From Purpureocillium takamizusanense (lineage: Eukaryota > Ascomycota > Sordariomycetes > Hypocreales > Ophiocordycipitaceae): a stretch of DNA of 64,000 nt. The first letter of the stretch is position 1. Every line of letters begins with the position of its first letter. This document shows positions 1 through 11,597 of this stretch, one piece after another. The stretch is taken from the NCBI RefSeq assembly GCF_022605165.1, contig NC_063073.1, positions 2,294,001 through 2,358,000 on the forward strand. Direction: 5' to 3'. A program made the translations under genes and the position numbers. A model generated the notes under the pieces. That model made no database searches. It saw only the letters and a list, made by a program, of their open reading frames with translations, and was not told the DNA's origin.

Positions 1-1085
1 TACTACTACTTCTGCTACTATTGCACAAGGGGACGCGAGCTTGTTGAGGCTGCGATATTAAATCGCTCTGGAGTCATTTATTGGCATGAAGCCGGGAAGA
101 TAGCGCCATGGATAGGGGGGACTACACCCACTGTAGAGGACCTAAAAGCTGACAAAGATCGGGCATAATAGGAGCGTCCACCAGTGCCGCCGTGGTGCTT
201 CGTGTTGCGTCTCCCCAGGCTGGTTGTTGGTCGTCACCGTGGCAGGGACGAGAGGTGCCCCAAAGGTACGAGGCGGGGCCGTTGAATCGTAAGCGCAAGT
301 ACATCGATGCCTCATGGTACCTAGTAGGGTTCCCATCTGCGGAGGGACTCTAGGTACCCATTTACCTTTCTGGCCTGCGTCCGCCACGTCTTTTCCGCGT
401 GCGGCGTCCAATGGAACCACTTCCAATGTTCCCAATCCTGCCGACACCCCAGCGCTCCTACACTTTCCGGCCCAGCCCAACCCAAGAGCGCCTACCTCAT
501 CAACGTCCTCCTCATGGTCAGCGCCGCCGTTCCACTAAAGTTCTCCCTCCGCATTTGCACCTCATCCGTGACCTCTTGCCTGCTTCCATTCCCACGACTC
601 CCGACACAGCACCTCTGTATCCTCGCCTTCTTCCCCCGCTCCCCCGCGCCGGATACCAGCGTACGGCCTCCCCGGTGACCGACATGCCTATGTGCGCCTG
701 AGAGCGCCGATGCACCCGAGTCCGGACCAATCGGGGCGTGCAACTGCGACAAGCGACGACAGCTCGCCGATAGCCGTGACGACCGCCGGCCGCCTGCCGC
801 ATCATCATCGTCCGCCTCATCTGCTGACGAGATCCCGCCGCCTGCGTGCGTTCTCTCACGCACTCGACGGCCACGACGGCGAGCAGCATTCCTCAACTTT
901 GGCATCGTCACTGTCTCGATTTAGACAGCTGTCAGAGCACGCCATCTCGCCGCACACGGACCGCCCATCGTACCCAACCATCCTTGCCGCGGCCAGCTTG
1001 CGACGACCAACATTCACAGTGCAGTACTAGTGCTTCACTGTAGAGGCGCAGGTGCTTGACGACGACGACGACGACGACGTCAACC
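1..1085. other. Intergenic / upstream region of the amino-acid permease gene
   Basis: No convincing gene is seen. The ORFs here are short, rich in Arg/Pro/Ser and lie in several overlapping frames, as expected for GC-rich non-coding DNA. The last part (about 1030-1085) carries a (GAC)n tract directly before the permease start and is probably its 5' leader. Confidence 0.6.
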
Positions 1086-3028
1086 ATGGCGCCGCATCGA
1101 GATATTGAGCTCAACGCCTTCAACAATCTCGAAATCAAAGAGGAGTCCCTCACACACGGTAGTTCGTACAGCATGCGCGAGCCAGACTACCAAGACCGGC
1201 CGACTCCACGATTCCACCGCTTCATCGACAGCTTCAAGCCCGACACCGACACCACCTTCTTCCCCAGCGACCACCTCAGCCAGGTCAACAGCTCCAGTGC
1301 CACAGCCCGCAGCCATGGGACCTACTATTACGACCTCCATCTGGCCGCGGTTGAGTCCGCCAACACGGGCCTTGCGCGCAAGCTCAAGGGAAGGCACCTG
1401 CAGATGATTGCCATCGGAGGCTCAATAGGTACCGGCTTATTTGTTGCCTCGGGCAAGGCTCTGCACGACGGAGGACCCGCCTCGTTGCTCATTGCCTTCA
1501 TCATTGTCGGCTCCATGCTGTACTGCACATGCCAGGCCCTAGGAGAGCTGGCTGTCATCTTCCCAATCGCCGGATCCTTCTCCTCATGGGCCACGCGATT
1601 CCTCGACCCCTCCTGGGGATTTGCCATGGGTTGGAAGTGAGTCGACACCGGTGGCTTTCCTGAACCAGTCGTGAAGCTAATTCAGCAAATCATAAGTTAT
1701 GCGTTACAGTGGCTAGTCGTTTTGCCGCTGGAAATCATTGCGGCATCCCTGACTATTCGTTATTGGACAGACAAGCTGCCCAGTGCCATCTTCGTCACCT
1801 TGTTCCTCATCGCCATCATGCTCATCAATCTCTTTGGCGTCAAGGGATACGGCGAAGCCGAGTTCACATTTTCCATCATTAAGGTCGTGGCCGTCATTGG
1901 CTTCATGTAAGTGTCCTTGCCTTGCCGATACGCGTGCCAGGCGCATACGCTGACTCAACCTGCAGCCTCCTCGGCATCGTCCTCAATTGTGGAGGGACAC
2001 CGGACCGAGGCTACATCGGCGGCGAATACTGGCGTAACCCGGGCGCCTTCCACAACGGCTTCGAGGGACTATGCAGCGTCTTCGTCACCGCGGCCTTCGC
2101 TTTTACTGGTACAGAGCTTGTTGGACTTGCAGCTGCCGAGACTGCCAACCCGAGAAAGTCGCTGCCGACGGCCATTAAGCAGGTGTTTTGGAGGATCGCG
2201 CTCTTCTACGTTGTCGCGCTGACGCTTGTGGGCTTGCTGGTTCCTTACGACAATCCTCGACTTCTCGACGCCACAAACAGTGCCGACGCCAAGGCATCGC
2301 CTTTTGTTATTGCCATCGAGGAGGCGGGCATTCAGGTGCTTCCATCTGTAATGAACTCGGTGATCCTCATCGCGGTCTTGTCGGTAGGCAACTCGGCCGT
2401 GTTTGGATCCTCGCGGACGCTCGTCGCTCTCGCCAAGATGAGGCAAGCGCCTAAAATTCTGGGCTATGTGGACAAGCGTGGAAGACCGCTCGTTGCCATC
2501 GTCGTGGCTGCCGCGCTGGGTCTGCTTGCGTATCTCGCCGACCTCAGACAGCAAAACCACGTGCTCGACTGGCTCCTTGCCATATCGGGCCTCTCCACGG
2601 TCTTCACCTGGGGTTCCATCTGCCTGTGCCACATTCGCTTCCGCCGCGCGTGGGCCTACCATGGACGCAGCATCGGATCAATACCGTTCAACTCGCAAGT
2701 CGGCGTTTTGGGCTCGTATGTCGGTCTGACGCTCAACATCTTGGTCCTGATAGCGCAGTTCTGGGTGGGCGCGTTCCCTATCGGATGGCGCGACATGGCG
2801 ACGGCGGATGTGGCCCGGAACTTCTTCCTCAAGTACATGGGCGTGCCCATCATCTTTCTTTTCTACATTTGTCACAAGCTTCTGTTCCATACCCGTTACG
2901 TCAAGGTGCGGGAGATGGACGTCGATACCGGCCGTCGTGACTTCAACCTGCCTATCCTGGTGGCGCAAGAGCAGGAGGAGAAGGCGTCGTGGCCTAAGTG
3001 GAAGAGGTTTTACAAGTTTATCTGCTGA
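1086..3028 (+). CDS. Amino-acid permease (YAT/AAP family), plasma membrane
   Basis: Proton-coupled amino-acid uptake carrier of the fungal YAT family, expected in the plasma membrane. I place three exons: 1086-1636, 1697-1906 and 1966-3028, with 60 and 59 bp introns (GTGAGT and GTAAGT donors), giving 607 residues. Seen: a hydrophilic N-terminus of about 100 residues, then the family's first membrane segment with KGRHLQMIAIGGSIGTGLF at about 101-119, the block LQWLVVLPLEIIAASLTI encoded across the first splice, and about twelve hydrophobic segments ending in the short tail KRFYKFIC. The start was chosen at the ATG in CAACCATGG; the frame is open slightly further upstream but only through a GAC repeat. 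Substrate specificity (general, basic or neutral amino acids) cannot be told from sequence by eye. The nearest downstream gene is a secreted glutaminase, so glutamate/glutamine scavenging is a reasonable context, but this is inference. Confidence 0.93.
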
Positions 3029-6000
3029 GGCGGACCCCCGGCCTTTGTACATGCCCTTTTTTCTTCTTCGTATCTAGCTGTCGCTTTTGAAGGGGTTGGA
3101 CATGCTGTGCGCTCTCGCGCTTGGTCTGCTCGGGCAAGTCCGGGGGACACGTTTTGGTTTTGCTGGGATTTTTTTTTTGAGTTTTCGGCACGGCGTTTAA
3201 GGAGGGGCATGACGAGCGACGAAATGATATCACGGGGAGAAGGGCGATGCTTTTTGGAGCTGTTGGTGCCAAGATGTGGAGGATAAAGGAGACCTGTAGT
3301 GTGTATATAGATGATGGGCTGGATGTATTCCAATGCTGATATTTCTTGTCATATATTTGTTCCCTTTCTTTGAGCGGGCAAAATACGACTTTTGTCTTTC
3401 TTTTGCTCTGCACATGGCGGGAAGGGCGTGCTCGGCTGGGCAGCACGGACTTGCATGAGAAGCTTCCGCAGGACGTCCAGGAACATGGAAAGGCGTGCGT
3501 TTTCCGACCTGGCATCTGCGCTCTGGTCCCAACAAGGCGTCACATCCGACCTGGCGAAGCGGCTGCTGCTCCACCGCCACCGAAACGTGACTAGTCTTTT
3601 GCTCATCATCACAGCACGTGGTGTAACGAACGGGGTGCTTGACTCTTCCCCTTCCTTGATGGGGTCGTACAATTATCTACCCTTCTTGGACTTTAATTAA
3701 TCTAAGAGAACCTTGTTATAGCACCGACAATAAGAACAACTTCATATAATAAAGTTTATATATATTAAAGGCCTTTATCATCACGGTCACCCGTGCCTGT
3801 CGGGGCGAGCGGATGTGTCCCTGAAATCTTGATTCTGCCAGGAAATGCTGTCGCGCGGAGCATGGATGGGTCTTGGGGCGGGAGCTCCCCCCGGCCTGGA
3901 CAAACGGGCCGGTGGGCGCGTGGGCGCGGGTAGGTGTACTGTACGACCCGACCACGTTCACCGACTTCGCTCAGCGACAAAGGTCGTCGATCTCGACATG
4001 AGTAATGCGCTACGAAGTACGGAGTACACAAAGCTGGGTTGCTGTCGGTGTGTGTGTTGGGCGTGTTGGCAGATGGCAGGCTGGCTGGCAACCCCCGTCC
4101 CACGTACTGTACAGTATATGTTTAGGAAGAAGGGGGGGTTGGTCGGTCGCGCGGCTCAAGCGGTCCCTTGCGACCCGGTGACTTTCTTGCAGACAAGGGT
4201 GCGACTTTTTGACTGCGACGACGAGGACGGAATCCGATTGGGACGGCAGTGGGAGAGGGTGCATGATCAAATCGTCGTGGCATTTCTCAGCGCGCGACAA
4301 GACGCGGGAGGGAAAGGGGGGGGGCGGGGGGTGCTGCCCCCCTTTGCCGTGACGTCAGGAACGCTCGTTGGCTGGCTGGCTGCAGGTTGTCGACCTCTCA
4401 CCATGCTTACATTGACATTTACAGTACTGGCTGTGCCTTGGACGTTGCCGTGAAAGAACATTGACCTGACAGGTAGACGGACAGGACAGGCAGACACACG
4501 GGAGGGTCGGGGCGAAACGGCTCGCCCCTCCCTCGTGACGCCGGGCAGCAGCGGGAGGACCCTAGGGCGGATGGTCGGTCGCCTCTGCCACACGCTCGTG
4601 GATGGATGGATGGATGGACGGACGCGGGGGGGAGGAGGGCCGCCTTGTTGGGCGGCCATAGAGTGGTGGTGGTGGCACGGCGTGCGTGGGATGGACGCGT
4701 CGAGAAGCAGTCTTTTTTGTTCGCGATGACACCCGCCGAGGGGCAGCCGAACGGGGTTGGGTTCCATCCAGGCCATGCCACGCCAGGCCACGAGGCCGGG
4801 GCCGGTGGGCGCGCACGACGTATGTACGAAGTGCCGAGCGAACAGCACGAGGAGGAGGACGACGACGACGACCGGCGATAACAGACGACGATGGCCTCAT
4901 GAAAATTCGCCCGGGGCGGTGGTGGATGGAGGGCACAAGGCACGATGCGCGCGGGCTCGGCGACAGCTCGGTCAATCAGGCATGGGCGACCCGACACCCT
5001 GGGCGGGCCGCTGCCGCTTGAGGCAGGCCGCGGCCAAGGCCAACGCAGCTGCGTCTGTTCTTGTTGTTCCTGCTGCTGCCGTCGGTGATGATGCTGGGAC
5101 GGGGGTACAGTATGTGCGCGCACGAACACGAAATACTGCGCATATAGCACATATAGTATGCGGCGTGAGATAATACCAGCCTGGGCCGTTCGTGTACCGG
5201 TTTGCATGGCATGCCTGCCTCCAACGAAGAAGCGCAGGGGCCTGGCGGCTGCGATCGAAGCATTGGCAGGGCAGGTTGTTCACCGTTTCATTGTTGACTG
5301 ACGGATTGACTGACTGAGAGACAGAGAGGAGGAAGCGCCCCAATCGGCCGAGCATTGCCTGCCCTGCACCCCGCAGCGAAGCTCTCCAGAATACCAACCT
5401 TACTAACCTACCTGCCTACCTACCTTAGTACCGCCCTTTTGGTGGGGGGTCTTCGTGCGGGGGGGACTGAATCGTCAAGTTCGTCACTGGACTTGAGGTT
5501 GCATCGAGGTGTGCGCACGCGACGTGGTCCAACTGCGTGTGCGTGAGTGCGTGCGTGCATGCAGGCGTGTGTGCCTTCTTTGGAGTGAGGCGAGCCATTG
5601 TCCAGGGTGCAGCTGCGGCCGGATCACCACCTCCACCCAAGCTTTATTTCTTTCCCCCGCGGCGGCCGCCTTTCGGGACGCCCAGTGGACGGTTGGAGGG
5701 CCCTCCGATGCGAAGTCGTATTTGTACGGAGGGTACGTAGTAGTAGCAGGGGATCGAGCAGGGTCGCAGTTGAGAGGAGGAGGAGGAGCAAGGCGAGGGG
5801 GAGGAGAGGCGGGGGAGGGGCCGAGCCCATGCCATGGATAGGGTAGAATACTACGTGGGTAGTAGATCAGAGTTACACTGACTAGCTGGCAATGCCGACA
5901 GAGTTGACAGGTGGCCCGGGACGTGCGTTATGTAGTATGTGCTATGTATGCACATATGTATGTATGTAGGTAAGGCAGGCCGGCAGGCCGGCCGTCGTGT

Positions 6001-7346
6001 ACGCAGGATGCCGTCCGGGGGGGCCGATACGATGTCATTGACAGAGAGAGTGAAACGGCCCTGAGTGACAGAAAAGGTGTGGAGCCGGGCCTCCATCCAC
6101 GTTGATGCCTCGTACAAAACAGCACGAGCCCGGCACAGAACCGCAGGCCCAGCAGAAGCCAAGCAGCAGCACCCGCGGCAGCAGCACACGCATCACAACA
6201 GACAGCCCGACAGACCAGACAGACCCTGGGAGTACGTAGTAGCAGCAGGGCGGGCGGGCAGATACTCATGACTTGGGTAGGGGGGGGTCACAGGGTCGCC
6301 ACAGCATCTTCCTTGGCGTGCCCGAAGCAGTGGCTTTTTTTTTCTTTGCTTCTGGAGCAGCACGAGACACCATCATGTCCACGCAGCATTCACGTCTGGT
6401 GACTCCGACCCGACACTCGCCAGGCTTGGCTCGTCGCCCTTGGCGGTAGTCGCTCGACTCAACTGGGGGGGGATGGGGCCGCCGGCCCGCCCGGGGGGGG
6501 GACCTCCGCTCTCCACATCTGGGGGCATGGTGGGCTTCGGTTCGGAGATGGGAGAGACACACACACAGAGAGAGAGAGAGCCCACGGACAAGGGAGAGAG
6601 AGAGAGAGAGAGGGGACGGACTCTCTCTGCCCGTTGCACGCTTTGGGGTTCGGCCAGTCCAGGGAGCGCGCGGGGGGGGAGGCCATTTGCTATTGCCGAT
6701 CGCAAGTTCATGGCCGGCGCCGACGACGTCAATGCGCATCGAATCGAGGCGAGGGAGCGCGTGCGCGTGCGAGCAGTCAGCGGGGGAGAGGGAGGGCGCA
6801 TCATCATCATCATCATCATCGTCGCCGCCATCATCATGATCATGATTCAGCGCCCGCCGTGCTGCCCGGTCCGCGGCTCTTGGCGCTCCCACTCCCAGTG
6901 CTACTACGAATCAGTCGGCACGACGGATGTGGTGGACGAGGAGCGAGGAGTTGTCCTCCCTATCCTTTCTCAGCACGAGCTCCCCAGCCAGCCCACTTGG
7001 TCTGGTCTGGTAGGTAACCCAGCAAAGCGGTACGAGGCGGCAGCAGCAGCAGCAGCATCAAATCACTATGTTACTTAACTACTGACCGTCTCTTTCTTTC
7101 TCAGAGTCGGACGGAACGGACGGCCGGCTTCCCCCGGGGGTTGAAACCCCAGCCAAGGTCCCGAAATAAAGGCACACTGTAACTGCCGTCCCGGCGGAGC
7201 ATCAGCGTGCCCTGTGCGCGTCTGGTCTGGCCGGAGAGGATCCTGGCCCCCTGTCGCGTGCGTGCGTGCAGGCGGTGCAGGCAGTGCAGGCGTCTCTTGT
7301 GCTTGTGCTCGTGCTCGTGCTTGTGCCTGTGCCTGTGCCTGGTTCT

Positions 7347-7381
7347 GGGCTGGGCTGGGCTGGGCTGGGCTGGGCTGGGCT
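7347..7381 (+). repeat. GGGCT pentamer tandem repeat (G-quadruplex-like)
   Basis: Seven consecutive GGGCT units follow a hexamer-like run of GTGCTT/GTGCTC/GTGCCT units (about 7298-7341). Runs of three G separated by two bases meet the usual pattern for a G-quadruplex on the plus strand. Function unknown. Confidence 0.85.
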
Positions 7382-7557
7382 GCCGCAGCTTCCGAACCGC
7401 ACGACTGTATGACGAGTGGAGGGGGGAGGGGAGAAGAAGCTTTGGCCATGTTTTTTTTCCCCCTTGTTCCTGTGCGTGCCTGTGCCACGTTCCGATGAAC
7501 CTTGTTCCTTTGAAAGTGAGTGCGTTTGATGGCTGGATGGGATGGGATGGGCTTAGT

Positions 7558-7594
<37 letters not shown>

Positions 7595-8015
7595 ACAGCC
7601 ACAGGCCCCCCCTAAAAGGACCCCGTTACTGCCCTCAGCCCAGGCACGGACGCGCCGCCGCCGCCGCCGCCGCCGCCGTCGCAGTCGAGGTGCAGCGACA
7701 GCAACAAGAACAGCAGCAGCAGCAGCAAAGGCTCGGCGACTCAGACGCACGACACAACACGGCGATATACTACACGCTATTTCCCATCAAGCCTCGCCTT
7801 TCCCCCCCTTCCTTCTAAACCCTTTCTTCATTATTCATCTGTCTTGGGCACTCTGGTCTCTCGTTTCTCTCTCACTCTCTCTCCGTCCATCGGCGTCTTC
7901 CTTGGGCCTGCGTCTACGTACCAAGTTACTAATAACGTTCCCCCATCCCCAAGTCGCACGCGCACCATTCCTCATCTTGGACAAACCAAACCAACATACC
8001 TTTGCAGCCCAGCAG

Positions 8016-8235
8016 GTGAGTCGGAGTCGAGGCCCGCCGCAGCGCCGTCGCTCACTTACACACATACACGCACACCCCCCTCTTGCTCTCCTTCTCGCTC
8101 TCTTCCTCTCTCTGTCTCCGAACAACCCCCCCCCCCACCAAACGGCGTCCAGAACCATGGACGGCGAGCGCGTCTTGTCTGTTTCTTTGGAACAGAGAAC
8201 CGACGTCCGTGACTGACTGACTGACTGCATTGCAG
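8016..8235 (+). other. Candidate intron in a non-coding leader upstream of the glutaminase gene
   Basis: The sequence CAG|GTGAGT at 8013-8021 and CTGACTGACTGACTGCATTGCAG ending at 8235 form a textbook donor, branch-like and acceptor set, 220 bp apart, within pyrimidine-rich DNA of leader type. No ORF spans it. It could be a 5' UTR intron of the glutaminase gene with a distal start site, or belong to a separate non-coding transcript; a nearer TATA box at 8695 argues for a second, proximal start. Inference only. Confidence 0.3.
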
Positions 8236-8694
8236 ACAATACGTAGCCTCTCCCGCCCCCCGTCCGAGTAACAGCTGCAGCAAAAACCCACGACTTCGCG
8301 ATATCCGCTCCAGTACCACGACGAGCTGCTGGTGCGGCGTTCTCGTCTCGCCTCGTTTGCAAAGGGCCGACTGCGACCTGCCTGAACGCTCTCCGCGCCA
8401 GGCCCATCTGCTGTTGCTTCATCCTCTCTCTCTCTCTCTATCTCTTCTTTCGCGCGATTGGCATCATACCCCGGTGGTTGCGTTGGCGTAGCATCGTCTG
8501 GCGCAGCCTTACACAGACGCACACACACGTACTCACACACAAACACACACGCGAGCGAGCGCGCGCGCACACACTCACACTTTCCCCCCCCCCCCCCCCC
8601 CTTGGACCCAGGTGTCTCACTCCCTCCTCCCTGTGCATACTCTCCTCCACATACGGCCGCACCCCCTCCAACGAGAAAGACTTCACATGCCCAT

Positions 8695-8700
8695 TATAAA
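8695..8700 (+). promoter_or_regulatory. TATA box of the glutaminase gene
   Basis: TATAAA lies 175 bp before the glutaminase ATG and is followed by a pyrimidine-rich stretch (about 8730-8775), the usual layout of a fungal core promoter with transcription start. A C18 run and CA repeats lie about 100-170 bp upstream of it. Confidence 0.55.
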
Positions 8701-8874
8701 TATCGCCGAGCGCGTCCTGGTCACGATCGACGATTTTCTTTCCGGCCCGTCTCGTCTCACCCTCCTCAGCAGGTCTCCCCTCGGTCCCTGAGCCCTCGGG
8801 TCTTCGTTTGTGTTGTTCGTGTGTGTGGTCCAAGGATTTTATATTAGTATTTGGGGGTATACTGCACAGCGGCA

Positions 8875-11597
8875 ATGAAGTTCTTCAAGCTAGCTGCCGC
8901 GGCGGCGCTGGCCCTGCTGGGCAACTCTGCAAGCGCGCAGTCGTCCTTCTCGCCTGCGCGGCCGCCCGCCGTGCCCCTGGCAGTGCGGTCGCCGTACCTG
9001 AACGTCTGGCTCAACGGCAAGCGAGACGGAAGCCCCAGCGGCTACCTCCCCGGGAACTGGCCCGTCTTTTGGTCGTGAGTTCTCGCCTCTTTGCAGGAAG
9101 AAGAAGAAGAACACAAAGGGGTTATAGTATAGGGACGAGTCTGGTGGCTGACAAGAAGAATAGACAATATATCCAAGGCTGGCAGGGCTTCATCAGGGTC
9201 GACGGCCATGTATACAACTGGATGGGCGACGCACCTGGCGCCGAGGCTCTTGTCAACCAGACGTCGCTCAAGTACACGTCCACGCGCAGCATCTTCACCT
9301 TCAATGTCGTCAACAAGGTGCAGATGACGGTCGAGTTCCTCAGCCCCGTGTACCCCGACGACCTTCGACGCCAGTCGGTCACGTCTTCGTATATCAATGT
9401 CTCGGTCAAGTCCATTGACGGCAAGACGCACTCGGTGCAGATTTACTCGGACGTTTCTGGAGGTGGGCTTCTTGCTTTGTGCTTTCGCGCCTTGTTTCCC
9501 GAGTTTTGTTGTTGTGTTGTGTACAATGATGAGATGGCTGACGGCGAACAGAATGGGCCTCGGGAGACAACGGAGCCATTATTCAGTGGGAGAGCGCGAG
9601 CAACGACGTCGTGAGGTATCACAAGTTTTATCGTCAGGACCAGCAACCGTTTACCGAGTCCAACGAGGTTGCCTCTTGGGGCAACTGGTATTGGGCCACG
9701 GGCGACCTGGTATGTGCCCCCCCCCCTGTGCCTGTGTCGTCGCTGGGTCGAGTGATGACTGTTCTAACTCTTTTGCTTTTTATACAGCACGGCGTCAGCT
9801 ATCAGATTGGCTCCGACACGGATGTTCGTAGCCAGTTCCTCAACAAGGGATCCCTGACGGGCGAGATCGATACTAACTTCCGGGCGGTCCGCGACCGATG
9901 GTAAGTCCCCTCCTCTCTTCTTGTCTTGGACATGGCTGGCTGGCTGGCTGGCTGCAATGGAAGACGCTCACACATGCATTTCGCCTAGGCCCGTCTTCGG
10001 TCTCGCGCGCGATCTCGGCTTCGTCGCCGGCACGGCCAAGAGCACCCTCTTCACCATCGGCTTCGCGCAGGAGGACGCCATCAACTTCCAGGGCAAGGAG
10101 TACAACCCCCGGAGCGTGCCCTCCCTGTGGCGGGCGTACTTCAACGAGAAGGATCTCGTGACCTTCTTCTACAATGATTTCGACTATGCGACGCACTACG
10201 CGAACGACCTGGACTTGCGCATCGTCACTGACTCGGAGGAGGCGGTCGGGCCCCACTACGCCACCATCACCACGCTCGCCGTGCGGCAGGTGTTTGGGGC
10301 GCTGTCGTTCACCAACACCGAGGACTCGCCGCTCGTCTTCCTCAAGGAGATTAGCTCGAACAGCGACATCCAGACCGTCGACGTCATCTTCCCCGCGCTC
10401 CCCATTTTCCTGTACCTGAACCCGGACCTGATCAAGTGGACGCTGGAGCCGCTGCTGGAGAATGGCCAGCACCACTATCCCAACAACTGGGCGCAGGTTT
10501 GTTTGTCCCAAGAAGCCCCCTCGCGTTGAAGCACCACGTGTGTGGCGCGAGAGTATAAAGAAGTAGAAGAAAACCTGACAACAAGCCTCCCCTCCCTAGC
10601 ACGATCTCGGCACGTTCCCCAACGCCGTCGGACATCCCAAGGGCGATGACGAGCCCATGCCGCTCGAGGAGTGCGGCAACATGGTGGTGATGATGCTCGC
10701 GTATGCAAAGCGCAAGCACGACGACCAGTACCTCGCCGACAACTGGGAGCTGCTCGAGCAGTGGGCGGGATACCTGATTCAGGATGCCAAGATTCCCGCG
10801 AACCAGCTGTCGACGGACGATTTCGCCGGCCACCTTGCGTAAGTAGTCCTGGCTGCAGAGAAGAGAAACCCCCCAACAATGAGGCGTGGCGTTTTCTTCT
10901 TCTTGTGGTCTTCTCCCATGCTGATAGGAAGCGTCCAGGAACCAAACAAACCTCGCCATCAAGGGCATCATTGCCCTCAAGGCCATGTCCGAGATTGCCA
11001 ACATGACTGGGCACGGGGAGGATGCCTCCAACTACACGAAGATTGCGCGCGAGTATCTCGACTTTTGGAAGGAGCACGGCATCGACCGCAAAAACAACCC
11101 CCCGCGTACGATGCTGCAATACGATAGCCCCGGTACCTACGGTAGGACTACACACACACACAAGCCCGCCCCCAACCCCCTTTCGCTGAAGAAAAGGACG
11201 AAGAAAGAAGACGTCATGCTGACCTGGACGGTGATTATCAGGCCTCCTGTACAACGTCTACTCGGACAAGGTGCTGGGCCTCGACTTCATCCCGCAGGAC
11301 ATCTATGACATGCAGAGCGACTTCTACTGGGCGGTGCAGAACGACTACGGCGTGATCCTGGACACGCGCGGGACGCTGACCAAGCTCGACTGGGAGATGT
11401 GGGCGGCGGCCGTGGCCAAACCCTCGACGCGCGACATGTTCACCTCCAAGATTGCCAACTGGATCAACCGCACGCCCACGTGGCGCGCCTTCACGGACCT
11501 GTACGACACCAAGGACGGCGGCTACCCGCGCGGCATCGAGTTTACGGCCCGGCCGGTGCAGGGCGGCGTGTTTTCGATCCTGGCGCTCGAGGCGTGA
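8875..11597 (+). CDS. gtaA: Secreted glutaminase A (GtaA family)
   Basis: Extracellular glutaminase converting L-glutamine to glutamate and ammonia. I read eight exons: 8875-9074, 9164-9462, 9552-9709, 9788-9900, 9989-10496, 10600-10838, 10939-11141 and 11242-11597; introns are 78-103 bp and all phases agree, giving 691 residues, close to the usual family length. Seen: a signal peptide (MKFFKLAAAAALALLGNSASA), a proline-rich start of the mature protein, then family blocks such as YLNVWLNGKRDGSPSGYLPG and GWQGFIRVDG near the N-terminus, QVFGALSFTNTEDSPLVFLKE in the middle, and FPNAVGHPKGDDEPMPLEEC with GNMVVMMLAYAK in the C-terminal six-hairpin-like domain. Known for the family: modules called DUF4964/DUF5127/DUF4965 and DUF1793. 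Some acceptors could shift by a few bases. The clear signal peptide supports secretion; with the permease to the left it may feed glutamate uptake (inference). Confidence 0.93.

Larger units (their letters stand above)
3029..8874. other. Large gene-free gap (5.8 kb) rich in simple repeats
   Basis: No ORF here has recognisable protein character. It holds a short AT-rich stretch (about 3700-3770, probably the end of the permease transcript region), TACGAAGTACGGAGTAC at 4011-4027, GA/CT runs around 6560-6620, a GGGCT pentamer tract at 7347-7381, CAG and CGC runs at 7558-7735, pyrimidine-rich DNA with a candidate non-coding intron around 7830-8240, CA repeats at 8518-8580, an 18-base C run at 8584-8601 and a TATA box at 8695. 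The right part is probably the promoter and leader of the glutaminase gene. Confidence 0.55.

Noticed and set aside
3845..4453. 202-codon plus-strand ORF in the permease-glutaminase gap
   Set aside because: No domain, mixed composition typical of GC-rich non-coding DNA, and overlapping minus-strand ORFs of similar size.
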